From: Comamonas sp. Y33R10-2
GTDB taxonomy: Bacteria > Pseudomonadota > Gammaproteobacteria > Burkholderiales > Burkholderiaceae_C
Length of the DNA: 64,000 bases
Reading direction: 5' to 3'
Assembly: GCF_019355935.1 (NCBI RefSeq)
Contig: NZ_CP079925.1
Coordinates: 1,860,001 to 1,924,000, forward strand
In this document: positions 39,901 through 48,960 of the stretch, one piece after another
Position numbering within the stretch: the stretch's first letter is position 1
Layout of the letters: every line of letters begins with the position of its first letter
The notes under the pieces: generated by a model
What the model saw: only the letters and a program-made list of their open reading frames with translations
What the model was told of the DNA's origin: nothing
The model's database searches: none
Program-made: the position numbers and the translations under genes

Positions 39901-40151
39901 GACAGCTCCTTGTTCACAAAAGGAGAGCGCTGCTGGGCGCGACGCGCAAGGCATTCCATGCAAACCGTACGCGGCGCAACCACACTGCCAGCCTGAGCAG
40001 CAGCCTCGGATGTACAAGCTGCGGCAGGCCCAGCTATCGCACCCAGCCCACCGAGTAAACCGGCTCCAATAAGATGGCGGCGCAGCAGGCCCGAAACAGG
40101 CTCTTCACAGGATTCGCAAGAACAGGCAGGCGGCGGCTGAACACGGTGCAT
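39897..40151 (-). CDS. Small Cys-rich protein with twin-arginine-like segment, coupled to DUF4123 gene
   Basis: Protein of 84 residues. It opens with a Cys cluster (ACSCESCEEP), then LLRRHLIGAGLLGGLGAIAG, which looks like a Tat signal or a short membrane segment, then a second pair (CMECLARR). The two CxxC motifs could bind a metal. The stop overlaps the DUF4123 ATG (ATGA), so the two are translated together. I recognise no family. It may be a PAAR-like or effector-accessory partner, but its sequence does not show the PAAR fold. The ATG at 40151 has no clear ribosome-binding site. Confidence 0.55.
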   Translation of the reverse strand: MHRVQPPPACSCESCEEPVSGLLRRHLIGAGLLGGLGAIAGPAAACTSEAAAQAGSVVAPRTVCMECLARRAQQRSPFVNKELS

Positions 40152-40246
40152 GGCAAGAGCCCAAAAACGAAACGGCCATCATCGCATGATGATAGCCGGG
40201 TTTTGTGGGGCTCTATGTCCCTGAAAATCAGCGAATAAGAGGCGGT

Positions 40247-41872
40247 TTAAGACGTAGGCAGCTTGTAGTCCTTGAGTTCCTCACGCAGGCGCGTCTTGAG
40301 CATCTTGCCTGTGGCACCAATCGGGATGGCTTGCACAAACACCACATCATCGGGAATTTGCCACTTGGCGCTCTTGCCCTCATAAAACTGCAGCAGCTCT
40401 TCACGTGTGACTTCGAAGCCCGGTTTTTTGACTACAGCAACAATCGGGCGCTCATCCCACTTAGGGTGCGGCATGCCAATGCAGGCGGCCATGGCAATGG
40501 CGGGGTGAGCCATTGCAATGTTTTCAATGTCAATGGAGCTAATCCACTCGCCGCCGGACTTGATCACATCCTTGCTGCGGTCGGTAATCTGCATATAGCC
40601 ATCTGCATCAATCGTGGCCACGTCACCTGTTGGGAACCAGCCATCCACCAGGGGGCTGGCGCTACCTTTGTAATAGCTGTCCACAATCCACGGACCGCGC
40701 ACGAGCAAGTCTCCATAACTCTTGCCATCCCAAGGCTGCTCGGCTCCAGCCTCGTTGACGATCTTCATATCCACACCAAAAATAGCGCGGCCCTGCTTTT
40801 GGCGAATCTTCATCTGCTCATCTTTGGGCAGCGCCAGATGCTTGTTTTTGAGCGTGGACAAGGTACCCAGCGGGCTCATCTCGGTCATGCCCCAAGCGTG
40901 CAAAACCTCCACGCCGTAGTCTTCTTGAAATGCCTCAATCATGGCTGGCGGGCAAGCCGATCCACCAATCACCGTGCGCTTGAGTTTGGAAAAGCGCAAG
41001 TCGCCCGGCTTCATATAACTGAGCAGCATCTGCCACACCGTGGGCACGCCAGCGGCAAAAGTCACACCCTGCGATTCAATCAACTCGTAAACCGATTTGC
41101 CATCCAGCGCCGGGCCGGGAAAGACCAGCTTGCAGCCCGTAAGCGCTGCAGAATATGGCAGCCCCCAGGCATTGACATGGAACATGGGTACGACCGGCAG
41201 CACCGAGTCGCGGGCCGACAAGCACATTACATCGGGCAGCGAGGCCGCATAAGCGTGCAAAACACTAGAGCGTTGGCTGTAGAGCACAGACTTGGGGTTG
41301 CCCGTGGTGCCACTGGTGTAGCACATGCTGGACGCCGTGTTCTCGTTCAACTGCGGCCAGTTGTATTGATCAGATTTACCTGCAATCCAAGTCTCGTAGC
41401 TCACCAGCCCTGCAATGCCACTGTCTGTGGGCAGCTTATCCGCATCGCACAGCACCACCCATTGTTTGACCTGCGGGCACTTGGCGTGCACGGCCACAAT
41501 CAGGGGCAAAAAGCTCAAATCAAAACAAAGTGCTTTGTCCTCGGCGTGGTTCACAATCCACGCAATCTGCTCAGGGTGCAGGCGCGGATTGATGGTGTGC
41601 AGCACGCGACCTGAGCCGCTGACGCCAAAGTACATCTCCATATGGCGGTAACCGTTCCACGCCAGACTGGCCACCCGCTCACCCTGCGCCAAGCCAAGGC
41701 CGTCCAGCGCATTGGCCAACTGGCGCGCACGGCCCGCCATGTCTTTGTAGGTGTAGCTGTGGATGTCGCCCTCTACGCGGCGGGAGACAATTTCCCCGTC
41801 GCTATGGTTGCGGGCTGCAAACTCAAGCAGGGAAGAAATCAGCAGTGGCTGGTTTTGCATCAAACCCAACAT
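40247..41872 (-). CDS. Medium/long-chain acyl-CoA synthetase (AMP-forming)
   Basis: ANL-superfamily ligase of 541 residues that activates fatty or related acids to CoA thioesters. The AMP-binding P-loop is MCYTSGTTGNPKSVLYS; other marks are VVPMFHVNAWGLPY, the adenine motif HAWGMTEMSPLG, GWFPTGDVATIDADGYMQITDRSKDVIKSGGEWIS and the catalytic Lys near PIGATGKMLKTRLRE. It resembles AlkK-type medium-chain enzymes. ATG 41872 is preceded by AGGAGAC. It is divergent from selO. It could supply substrate to the beta-oxidation genes at 27-33 kb. Confidence 0.92.
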   Translation of the reverse strand: MLGLMQNQPLLISSLLEFAARNHSDGEIVSRRVEGDIHSYTYKDMAGRARQLANALDGLGLAQGERVASLAWNGYRHMEMYFGVSGSGRVLHTINPRLHPEQIAWIVNHAEDKALCFDLSFLPLIVAVHAKCPQVKQWVVLCDADKLPTDSGIAGLVSYETWIAGKSDQYNWPQLNENTASSMCYTSGTTGNPKSVLYSQRSSVLHAYAASLPDVMCLSARDSVLPVVPMFHVNAWGLPYSAALTGCKLVFPGPALDGKSVYELIESQGVTFAAGVPTVWQMLLSYMKPGDLRFSKLKRTVIGGSACPPAMIEAFQEDYGVEVLHAWGMTEMSPLGTLSTLKNKHLALPKDEQMKIRQKQGRAIFGVDMKIVNEAGAEQPWDGKSYGDLLVRGPWIVDSYYKGSASPLVDGWFPTGDVATIDADGYMQITDRSKDVIKSGGEWISSIDIENIAMAHPAIAMAACIGMPHPKWDERPIVAVVKKPGFEVTREELLQFYEGKSAKWQIPDDVVFVQAIPIGATGKMLKTRLREELKDYKLPTS

Positions 41873-42102
41873 TGGCGTGTCTCCTAAATAGCGTTGTAGT
41901 GATAGCAAATCATCCTATCGCGGGCTTTCTCGCCGTCATCAGCAGGACTGTCACCAATGCGTAACGTCAGCGACGTTTAGCTCTAAGGTCTCTATGAGGG
42001 ATGCCAGCAGCCCTAGGGAAAAACCTAGGCAGTCGCGACCGAGCAAGCCCGTCGACAACCCTGCAAGCTCTGGCCTTGCTACGGCTCAAGCAAAATGACT
42101 GC

Positions 42103-43626
42103 ATGAACGAATCCCTTGCCCCGCAATGGCGCAAGCTGGGCCACTTTGAAGCTTTAGGCCCGGCTTTTTTCACCTACCTCCAGCCCACGCCCGTACCAGC
42201 TGCGCACTGGATCGCCACCAGCGCCAGCACCGCTCAATGGATGGGGCTGAACCCCGAATGGCTGCAAACCAGCGATGCCCTGCAAATGCTCAGCGGCAAT
42301 GCGGCAACTGACGGCCACAAGCCGCTGGCCAGCGTCTATAGCGGCCACCAGTTCGGCGTGTGGGCCGGCCAGCTGGGCGACGGCCGCGCCATCATGCTGG
42401 GCGAGACCGAACAAGGCTTTGAAGTCCAACTCAAAGGCGCAGGCCGCACGCCCTATTCACGCGGCGGTGATGGCCGTGCCGTGCTGCGCTCATCGATTCG
42501 AGAGTTTTTGTGCAGCGAGGCGATGGCGGCACTTGGCATTCCGACGACCCGAGCCTTGGCGCTAACGGGCTCGCCCTTGTCGGTAGCGCGCGAGACCATG
42601 GAAACTGCGGCCATCGTTACCCGCGTGGCTCCCAGTTTTGTGCGCTTTGGCCACTTCGAGCATTTCGCTGCCCGCGACATGAAGTCTGAGCTCAAAGCGC
42701 TGGCAGATATGGTCATCGACCAGCACTACCCTGAATGCCGCACAGCTGCGGCGCTTGAAGGCAATGCCTACGCCAACTTTTTACAGGCGGTGAGCGAGCG
42801 CACCGCCCGACTGCTGGCCCAGTGGCAGGCCGTGGGCTTTTGCCACGGGGTGATGAACACCGACAACATGAGCATTTTGGGCCTGACGATTGACTACGGC
42901 CCGTTCCAGTTTTTGGATGCGTTTGACCCCGGCCATATCTGCAACCACAGCGACAACCAAGGCCGTTACGCCTTTAACCGCCAGCCTCAGGTCGCGTACT
43001 GGAATCTGTATTGCCTAGGCCAAGCCCTGCTACCATTGATTGGCGATGAAGAGCTGACGATTGCAGCGCTTGAGTCGTACAAAACCGTCTTCCCCGCCGC
43101 TTACGCCACGCAAATGCTGCGCAAGCTGGGACTGCCAGATGATGCGGCTGGTACAGCCCCCGAACAAAGCCGCTTTGCCCTGCTGGTCAACCCGCTGCTG
43201 CAGCTACTGGCTGATAACAAGGTGGACTACACCATCTTCTTCACGCGCCTGACGCAAGCCGTGCAGCAGGCACACAATGCAAACATCAACTTCGAGCCGC
43301 TGCGGGACATTATTTTGGACCGCGCCGCATTCGATGCCTGGGCGCTCACTTATTCAGAGCATCTAACGCAGACAGATCAAAGACTGGCGGCTGATTTGAT
43401 GCAAAAATCCAACCCCCGTTTCGTGCTGCGCAACCACCTGGGCGAGACCGTCATTCGCGCCGCACAAGGAAAAGTTCAAGGGCAAGAACAAGGTGGCGAC
43501 TTTGCGCCGGTGCAGCAACTGCTGGCCGTGCTACAAGCACCCTATGACTCGCACCCAGCTCATGCAGACTGGGCCGACTTTCCGCCCGACTGGGCGACCT
43601 CTATTGAAATAAGCTGTTCATCATGA
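42103..43626 (+). CDS. selO: Protein adenylyltransferase SelO
   Basis: Pseudokinase-fold enzyme of 507 residues that transfers AMP to Ser/Thr/Tyr of target proteins and is linked to redox stress. Family segments include [56 protein letters not shown] and [16 protein letters not shown] (metal-binding Asp). The animal protein has a C-terminal selenocysteine; this one ends in SCSS, with Cys third from the end. The start at 42103 gives the family N-terminus; the longer upstream frame is not conserved-looking. The stop overlaps the msrB start by ATGA. Confidence 0.94.
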   Translation: MNESLAPQWRKLGHFEALGPAFFTYLQPTPVPAAHWIATSASTAQWMGLNPEWLQTSDALQMLSGNAATDGHKPLASVYSGHQFGVWAGQLGDGRAIMLGETEQGFEVQLKGAGRTPYSRGGDGRAVLRSSIREFLCSEAMAALGIPTTRALALTGSPLSVARETMETAAIVTRVAPSFVRFGHFEHFAARDMKSELKALADMVIDQHYPECRTAAALEGNAYANFLQAVSERTARLLAQWQAVGFCHGVMNTDNMSILGLTIDYGPFQFLDAFDPGHICNHSDNQGRYAFNRQPQVAYWNLYCLGQALLPLIGDEELTIAALESYKTVFPAAYATQMLRKLGLPDDAAGTAPEQSRFALLVNPLLQLLADNKVDYTIFFTRLTQAVQQAHNANINFEPLRDIILDRAAFDAWALTYSEHLTQTDQRLAADLMQKSNPRFVLRNHLGETVIRAAQGKVQGQEQGGDFAPVQQLLAVLQAPYDSHPAHADWADFPPDWATSIEISCSS

Positions 43627-44039
43627 GTTTTCCCATCCAAAAGTCCGATGCCCAATGGCAAGCCCTGCTGCAAGAAAAAGGCGCCGAGCCTGCGGCATTT
43701 CAGGTCACCCGCCATGCGGCCACGGAGCGCCCTTTTACTGGCAAGTACGAGAAGTTCTGGGCTGATGGCAGCTACCACTGCGTTTGCTGCGGCAACAAGC
43801 TGTTTGACTCGCACACCAAGTTTGACGCGGGCTGCGGCTGGCCCAGCTTTGATGAGGCGGTGCCCGGCTCCATCACCAATATCGAGGACCGCACTCACGG
43901 CATGCTGCGCGTAGAAACCGTGTGCAGCGGCTGCGGCGCGCATCTGGGCCATGTCTTTCCTGACGGCCCCACCGACACCGGCCTGCGCTACTGCATGAAC
44001 TCCGCCTCGCTGGATTTTCACAACGAGCATCAAAAATAA
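43623..44039 (+). CDS. msrB: Peptide-methionine (R)-S-oxide reductase MsrB
   Basis: Cytoplasmic reductase of 138 residues that repairs the R form of methionine sulfoxide. Zinc ligands are CVCC and CSGC. The substrate site reads [14 protein letters not shown] and the catalytic Cys is in [13 protein letters not shown]. Translation is coupled to selO by an ATGA overlap. The pairing of a protein AMP-transferase that targets redox proteins with a methionine repair enzyme fits an oxidative-stress role. Confidence 0.96.
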   Translation: MSFPIQKSDAQWQALLQEKGAEPAAFQVTRHAATERPFTGKYEKFWADGSYHCVCCGNKLFDSHTKFDAGCGWPSFDEAVPGSITNIEDRTHGMLRVETVCSGCGAHLGHVFPDGPTDTGLRYCMNSASLDFHNEHQK

Positions 44040-44257
44040 GAGCTAACAGTCCTTGATCTGCAAGGACTAGCGCTTTTTGTAGCTTGAATTGCAGATCCCT
44101 TGATGGCTCTTAGTTTTGATAGCTAAAACCTCCCATCAGACAAGCCTTTGACGCAGGTATGACCTGCTCTTTAGTGCATGATGACTTTTTACCTCTGCGC
44201 CGGGAACCTTGCTGGGTCCGCGCAGTCTGAAACACCAGAACCACTGATATTTCGCGC

Positions 44258-44839
44258 ATGAAGCTGCTGATTGATTTCTTCCCCATCATCTTGTTTTTCG
44301 TGGCCTTCAAGGTCTGGGGCATTTACGCCGCCACGGGCGTCGCTATTGTGGCCACCATTGCGCAAATCGTATATCTGCGCTTTAAAAACGGCAAGGTCGA
44401 GCCCATGCAGTGGGTCAGCCTCGGCGTGATCGTGCTGTTTGGCGGCGCCACACTGCTGGCCCACGATGAAAACTTCATCAAATGGAAGCCCACGGTGCTG
44501 TACTGGCTCATGGGCGCGGCTTTGCTGCTGGGTCAGTTGATCTTTAAAAAGAACCTGCTGCGCTCCGTCATGGGTGCGCAGCTGCAACTGCCTGATGCCG
44601 TCTGGCTCAAGCTGAACTTGGCATGGTCGGCCTTTTTTGCCGCCATGGGCGCACTCAACCTCTGGGTGGCCTACAACTTTGATACTGACGATTGGGTCAA
44701 CTTCAAGCTGTTTGGCGGCATGGGCCTGATGTTTGTCTTTGTGATTGCGCAAGCCATCTACATGAGCCGCTACCTGCCGCAAGACGCCGCCAAAGGCAGC
44801 GCACCAAACGACGCTGAAGCCAAGGACAAGCAGCCATGA
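44258..44839 (+). CDS. yciB: Inner-membrane septation protein YciB
   Basis: Membrane protein of 193 residues that links cell-envelope synthesis and division in E. coli. Five helices can be counted. Family text: MKLLIDFFPIILFFVAFKVW, ATGVAIVATIAQIVYL, KPTVLYWLMGAALLLGQ and SAFFAAMGALNLWVAY. The hydrophilic C-terminus is rich in Ala, Asp and Lys. The stop overlaps the BolA-family start by ATGA. Confidence 0.95.
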   Translation: MKLLIDFFPIILFFVAFKVWGIYAATGVAIVATIAQIVYLRFKNGKVEPMQWVSLGVIVLFGGATLLAHDENFIKWKPTVLYWLMGAALLLGQLIFKKNLLRSVMGAQLQLPDAVWLKLNLAWSAFFAAMGALNLWVAYNFDTDDWVNFKLFGGMGLMFVFVIAQAIYMSRYLPQDAAKGSAPNDAEAKDKQP

Positions 44840-45102
44840 GCGTGAGCATCACCGCCCCAGCAATGGACGCCGCTTTGCGTCTGCGCCTGCAGCCCAGCGC
44901 GCTTGAAGTCATCGACGAAAGCTACCAGCACGCTGGCCATGTGGGTGCCGATGACAGCGGCGTAGGCACCCACTTTCGCATCCGCATTGCCTGCCCCGCT
45001 TTTGACGGCAAAAGCCGCGTAGCGCGTCATCGCCTTGTGTATGATGCACTGCAAGATTTCATTGACCAGGGCGTACACGCCATCGCCATTGAAGTTTTAT
45101 GA
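44836..45102 (+). CDS. BolA-family protein
   Basis: Small protein of 88 residues of the BolA/IbaG family; members pair with monothiol glutaredoxins and Fe-S clusters. The fold is seen in DAALRLRLQPSALEVIDES, THFRIRIACPAFDGKSRVARHRLVYDAL, where the conserved His ligand lies in VARHRLVY. It overlaps yciB by ATGA and lies 71 bp before the parvulin gene, an order common in Burkholderiales. Confidence 0.92.
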   Translation: MSVSITAPAMDAALRLRLQPSALEVIDESYQHAGHVGADDSGVGTHFRIRIACPAFDGKSRVARHRLVYDALQDFIDQGVHAIAIEVL

Positions 45103-45173
45103 CAGCAGGCTCCGCAATGCGGAGCCTGTTGCATATGGGCAGACTTAATTCACTTTTCTCAATCCAGACTCGA

Positions 45174-45965
45174 ATGAGCATGAATCAAAAGCAAATGGCC
45201 CGCCTCGTGGGCGCAGCAGTTTTGGGCTTCGCCGCCCTGTCCGCATCGGCACAAAATGTGGCTATCGTCAATGGCAAGGCCGTCCCCATGGCCCGCGTCA
45301 ACGCACTGAAGGCCCAGATCGAAGCCAGCGGCCAGCCCATCGCCCCTGAGATGGACAAGATGATCAAGGACGAAGTCATCGCCCGCGAAATCTTCATGCA
45401 AGAAGCCAGCCGCCGCGGCCTGATGAGCTCTGACTCGTACAAGCAGCAAATGGAAATGGCACGCCAAACCGTGCTGATCCGCGCGCTGTTTGATGACTTC
45501 CAAAAGACAAACCCAGTGACCGACGCCGAAGCCAAGGCCGAATACGACAAGTTCGTAGAAGCTAATGGCGGCAAAGAATTCAAGGCCAGCCACATTCTGG
45601 TGGAGTCCGAAGACCGCGCCAAAGCCATCATTGCTGAAGTGAAATCTGGCAAGAGCTTTGAAGCCATCGCCAAGAAAGAATCCAAGGACCCCGGATCGGG
45701 TGCCCGCGGTGGCGATCTGGATTGGGCAAACCCCAACAACTACGTGCCTGAGTTCACCGAAGCGCTGATCAAGCTCAAAAAAGGCGAGTTGACTGCTGCT
45801 CCTGTGAAGAGCCAGTTTGGCTGGCACATCATCCGCATGGATGACGAGCGCCAAGCCGAGATGCCCAAGTTTGAAGACGTCAAGCCCCAAATCTCGCAAC
45901 AGCTGCAGCAAACCAAAGTGCAAGCGTTCCAAGACAGCCTGCGCAAAAACGCCAAAATTCAATAA
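45174..45965 (+). CDS. Periplasmic peptidyl-prolyl isomerase, parvulin type
   Basis: Protein of 263 residues with a signal peptide (MARLVGAAVLGFAALSASAQ). An N-terminal SurA-like helical region is followed by a parvulin domain: FKASHILVESEDRAKAI, FEAIAKKESKDPGSGARGGDLDW, PVKSQFGWHIIRMDD. It would help fold outer-membrane or secreted proteins. Start: ATG 45174 or the ATG two codons later; a frame from 45099 overlaps the BolA gene and lacks a signal-peptide start. A terminator follows. Confidence 0.93.
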   Translation: MSMNQKQMARLVGAAVLGFAALSASAQNVAIVNGKAVPMARVNALKAQIEASGQPIAPEMDKMIKDEVIAREIFMQEASRRGLMSSDSYKQQMEMARQTVLIRALFDDFQKTNPVTDAEAKAEYDKFVEANGGKEFKASHILVESEDRAKAIIAEVKSGKSFEAIAKKESKDPGSGARGGDLDWANPNNYVPEFTEALIKLKKGELTAAPVKSQFGWHIIRMDDERQAEMPKFEDVKPQISQQLQQTKVQAFQDSLRKNAKIQ

Positions 45966-46010
45966 TATGGATTCAAGCCAGTTCTTCAAAGACTGGCTAG
46001 ACCACTACCG

Positions 46011-46034
46011 AAGCCCGCTCATGCGGGCTTTTTT
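46011..46034. terminator. Terminator between parvulin and anti-sigma-like genes
   Basis: Stem AAGCCCGC / GCGGGCTT with a TCAT loop (46011-46018 with 46023-46030) and a T-run. It lies between two convergent genes, 46 bp after the parvulin stop. Confidence 0.9.
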
Positions 46035-46051
46035 GTGCTTATTTTTTGCGC

Positions 46052-47020
46052 TTATTGCACGGGCTGTGCGATGCCTTCAGCAGCCTCAGGCACAGATGCC
46101 GGTTTGTCTTGGCGCAATTCATGGGCCTTGCGCGGGCGGCAGCTCGCAGCTTTGGAAGCCGATGAACTGTCATCTATTTGCACCTTTTTAGCATCGCCCT
46201 TTCCATTTCCATTTGTTTTGGCATTTTTGAGCGGCACATCATCCGTCAACGGGCAAAGAGGCAAGCTTGCTTGAGCTTCAAGATTCTGCGACGGCGCTAC
46301 CTCTTCAAGGGCAATCGACTTGTTCTTCACGATGTCTTTCGTGATTGATGCTGAGTCACTTTTCGCATTTTTTTGCGCCAACTCAGCATGAGGGGCTCGC
46401 GCTTTGGCGCTAGTGGCCGCTCTCTCTGAACGTTCTTGCAACCGATCAGTACTGCCCTCAAGCATGGGCGCGGACGCTTCCATATCGATAGCAGCAGGTG
46501 CTTTATCTTCCTGCACTTGCGCTCGATTCTCCTTCAATTTTGAGACGCTTTTCTCTTGTCGCGCGGCCTTATTGGCAGCGGGTGGAGCTTTAGCTATCGC
46601 TGCATGTTCATGGGTCAAGCTTGGCGTGGAAGGAGTGTCAGCTGCGTCAGGTACAGCTGCTTCTACCGCCTCATTAGCAGTGCTATTTTGAGCCTGCGCT
46701 GCCGATGGCTTTGGCTGCTCGCCAATGCCTTTATCTGTTCCATCCCACCACGCGGCGTGCTGCAGCATCAGCAAGCCGACCAGCCCCACAGCGGCCAAAC
46801 CGCCCAGCGCATGGCGCAGCCAAAAGCGATCGTTGGCGGCCGCCTGGCTTGGTGATTTGGCATTTTCTTTGGATGCGAAGGCCACTCGCTGCCTGGCACG
46901 CTCCAGTATGGCGGCGCTGCTTTGCGCGCTGGGGCCTCGGTCATCGGCCGCAGTTTGTAGGTACAACTCGCGCAGCGCATCGGGCTTGCTGACTTTTTCT
47001 GGTTTGGGGGTGATGCTCAT
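46052..47020 (-). CDS. Single-pass membrane protein beside ECF sigma factor, possible anti-sigma factor
   Basis: Protein of 322 residues. Residues 1-65 are polar and cytoplasmic; one membrane helix follows (HALGGLAAVGLVGLLML, about residues 70-87). The rest is a long Ala/Lys/Glu/Ser-rich, low-complexity periplasmic part with two Cys. Its ATG overlaps the stop of the ECF sigma gene (ATGA), the usual place for an anti-sigma factor, but the N-terminus does not show a zinc-type (HxxxCxxC) anti-sigma motif. So the anti-sigma role is inferred from position and topology. Confidence 0.72.
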   Translation of the reverse strand: MSITPKPEKVSKPDALRELYLQTAADDRGPSAQSSAAILERARQRVAFASKENAKSPSQAAANDRFWLRHALGGLAAVGLVGLLMLQHAAWWDGTDKGIGEQPKPSAAQAQNSTANEAVEAAVPDAADTPSTPSLTHEHAAIAKAPPAANKAARQEKSVSKLKENRAQVQEDKAPAAIDMEASAPMLEGSTDRLQERSERAATSAKARAPHAELAQKNAKSDSASITKDIVKNKSIALEEVAPSQNLEAQASLPLCPLTDDVPLKNAKTNGNGKGDAKKVQIDDSSSASKAASCRPRKAHELRQDKPASVPEAAEGIAQPVQ

Positions 47021-47604
47021 ACCAACTCCTCCAGCGCAGCACGCAGTTTGGCACGCGCATAGCGCAGGCGGCTTTTTGCCGTTTCTTCGGCCACATCGGT
47101 GGCCTGTGCAATCTCGGCCACGGTCATGTCTGCCTCAACTTGCATTAAAAAACACTCGCGCTGCTCAGCAGGCAGTTGCGCCAGCGCGGCCAGCAAGGCC
47201 TGCGCCATGAGCTGGCGATCGAGTTGGTGATCAGGCTCAAAGCCTGAGGCGGCAAACAAACTGTCGGCCAGACGAAGGGCTTCTTCAGTGTCTGCCGACA
47301 GACTGATGCCGCGCCGCTGCCTGCGCCAGTGATCGACCAGCCGGTGATGCGCCATGGTGAAAAGCCAAGTCGTGAATTTGCTGCGCACTTGATAGCTAGC
47401 GGCGCTATCTACCACGGCAAACCACAGGTCTTGGGCCAAGTCATCGGCCAGCGCCCCATCGCCCGTGCTGCGATAAAAGTAGCGCCACATGCGCAGCTTA
47501 TGCCGGCTGTAGAGCTGCTCAAACGCTGCAGCCTGCCCTGCTGCATAGCTTTGCATCAGGACTTCATCGAGCACAGAAGGTGGCGCCAGCGGCTGTTCAG
47601 ACAT
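47017..47604 (-). CDS. ECF-type RNA polymerase sigma factor
   Basis: Sigma-70-family factor of 195 residues. Region 2 is FEQLYSRHKLRMWRYFYRSTGDGALADDLAQDLWFAVV and KFTTWLFTMAHHRLVDHWRR; region 4 is LAQLPAEQRECFLMQVEADMTVAEIAQ with the DNA-reading EETAKSRLRYARAKLR. It probably controls its own operon in answer to an envelope signal. It lies 56 bp downstream of a secreted-protein gene and overlaps the membrane-protein gene, so the three form a cassette on the minus strand. Confidence 0.92.
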   Translation of the reverse strand: MSEQPLAPPSVLDEVLMQSYAAGQAAAFEQLYSRHKLRMWRYFYRSTGDGALADDLAQDLWFAVVDSAASYQVRSKFTTWLFTMAHHRLVDHWRRQRRGISLSADTEEALRLADSLFAASGFEPDHQLDRQLMAQALLAALAQLPAEQRECFLMQVEADMTVAEIAQATDVAEETAKSRLRYARAKLRAALEELV

Positions 47605-47660
47605 GTCCGAGATTATGCAAATTTCGCAGACATGCCCCCAAGCTTTTAATTCAGCAGATC

Positions 47661-48575
47661 TTAGTTACGGGGTGGATCAGGCACAAAGCCGTTATCAGCG
47701 GGGAAAGGGCTGGGCGATCGGGTGACTGGTGGGCGCGGACGTGGCTCACGAATCACACCCTTGGCAACCAGGTTTTCATAGCTGTCGTAGCGAATGCGTA
47801 CGACGCGGCGGGGGCTGCGGGTGTCGGCCTCAAACTCTGTTTGGCTGACCTGAGAATTCTCTACCGCGCCATGGCCTGTGCCCAGCGAAGGGGTAGCTGC
47901 GGGCGCTCGCTTGGCTGTGCTGCTCTTATTGGCCGCATTCGGAGCAGCTTCATCGGCAGCCACGGCAGAAGAGTCCGCCCTCGCCTTGGCCGTCGATTGG
48001 GATTCATAAATCGGGCCCTCATAAGCCACGGGCTCAGGCAATTTCTCACGGTACAGCGCCACACCAATCACGCCCACATCCTTAGGGCGGCCCGTACGGC
48101 TGGCGTAAGACATATCGCTTTGCGAAAAATAAAAAGCCGCCACGCTCTCGTTGCTTTTTCGCCAACCTGTCACGTCATAGCTATCTGCCGCACTCAGCAC
48201 ATAGCCGTTCTCAGCACGCGAGCTGGCAGTTTTGCCGTTGACGGCATTAACACCATCGACGCTGACCACCGCCATGATGCGGCGATCCTCCAGACTGCGA
48301 ACGCGCACCGCATAGTTAGCGCCGGGGCGGCCCGCGACCCAGAGTTCGCCCTCAAAAGCATAAAGCGGCAGCACACGGCCAGTGGCTCGTTCGACGATGC
48401 TGACATCAGCCACCCCGAGGCGCTCATTGCCACGCATCCGCGCACTGGCACCACCGACACTGGTGGCGAGCACGGCGCAAATCAGGCCAGCGCGCAGCAA
48501 ACAACTGCGAGTGATGGAAGCGTTGGTGGCTACTGAGATGGGACGGGCGAGCTTGGCAGTTTGATCAGAGAACAT
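47661..48575 (-). CDS. Exported protein of unknown function upstream of ECF sigma gene
   Basis: Protein of 304 residues. The N-terminal part has a possible signal or anchor (LLRAGLICAVLATSVGGASA, about residues 26-45). Residues 50-190 look folded, with repeated beta-type stretches (ADVSIVERATGRVLPLYAFEG, AVRVRSLEDRRIMAVVSVDG). The C-terminal third is Ala/Ser-rich, then basic and Pro-rich (PRPRPPVTRSPSPFP). I recognise no domain. Position suggests it is controlled by, or feeds into, the adjacent ECF sigma factor. Confidence 0.7.
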   Translation of the reverse strand: MFSDQTAKLARPISVATNASITRSCLLRAGLICAVLATSVGGASARMRGNERLGVADVSIVERATGRVLPLYAFEGELWVAGRPGANYAVRVRSLEDRRIMAVVSVDGVNAVNGKTASSRAENGYVLSAADSYDVTGWRKSNESVAAFYFSQSDMSYASRTGRPKDVGVIGVALYREKLPEPVAYEGPIYESQSTAKARADSSAVAADEAAPNAANKSSTAKRAPAATPSLGTGHGAVENSQVSQTEFEADTRSPRRVVRIRYDSYENLVAKGVIREPRPRPPVTRSPSPFPADNGFVPDPPRN

Positions 48576-48960
48576 GAGCGTTATCTCCTGAAATTTCAGT
48601 TACGACAGACTTGTCATGTACTTAAACGCAGCAGCCGCGCCAACGGGGTTAAACGCTGCGCCCTTTAGTTGCAAGTATTTGCAACAACACTTTGTGATGT
48701 GGCACGACGAAATGACGCGCTTGTCTGGCACAATCGCGCTCGCTAGGGGTGTCCTGACGACGATGAGTCAGGGCTGAGAGAGTCCCTTTGAACCTGATTG
48801 CGCAAGCGGCCGCTTCTTATGACCGCTTGCCCGAGATCATCCTCGCGCAGGGAAGCTGTCCAAGGTGTTATGCCGCGGCACGTTACTGATACACGATTGC
48901 TTTAGTAGCGCACTGCGTAACCCATGCGGCCCCTGCTTCGTTTTTTCTGGCGGAGCATCC
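48576..48960. other. 385-bp divergent region holding the TPP riboswitch
   Basis: The right part (48741-48856) is the TPP riboswitch of cytX. The left part should hold the promoter of the minus-strand secreted-protein gene. Between 48857 and 48960 the leader leads to the cytX start, with no second gene. Confidence 0.5.
48741..48856 (+). ncRNA. TPP riboswitch (THI element)
   Basis: Conserved core pieces are present in order: TAGGGGTG near 48744, GGGCTGAGAGAG at 48771-48782, the pyrimidine-sensing CCTTTGAACCTGAT around 48785-48798 and the closing CGCGCAGGGAAGC at 48844-48856. An extra hairpin (GCAAGCGG ... CCGCTTGC) forms the variable P3 arm. It lies about 105 bp upstream of cytX and would shut the gene off when thiamine pyrophosphate is plentiful. 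Confidence 0.95.

Noticed and set aside
39897..40151. PAAR-tip protein for the DUF4123 gene
   Set aside because: The small protein lacks the repeated PxxR and glycine pattern of PAAR domains.
40205..41614. Plus-strand frame of 469 codons
   Set aside because: Antisense to the acyl-CoA synthetase gene, which carries all ANL motifs.
45159..45989. Minus-strand frame of 276 codons
   Set aside because: Antisense to the parvulin isomerase gene and lacking domain features.
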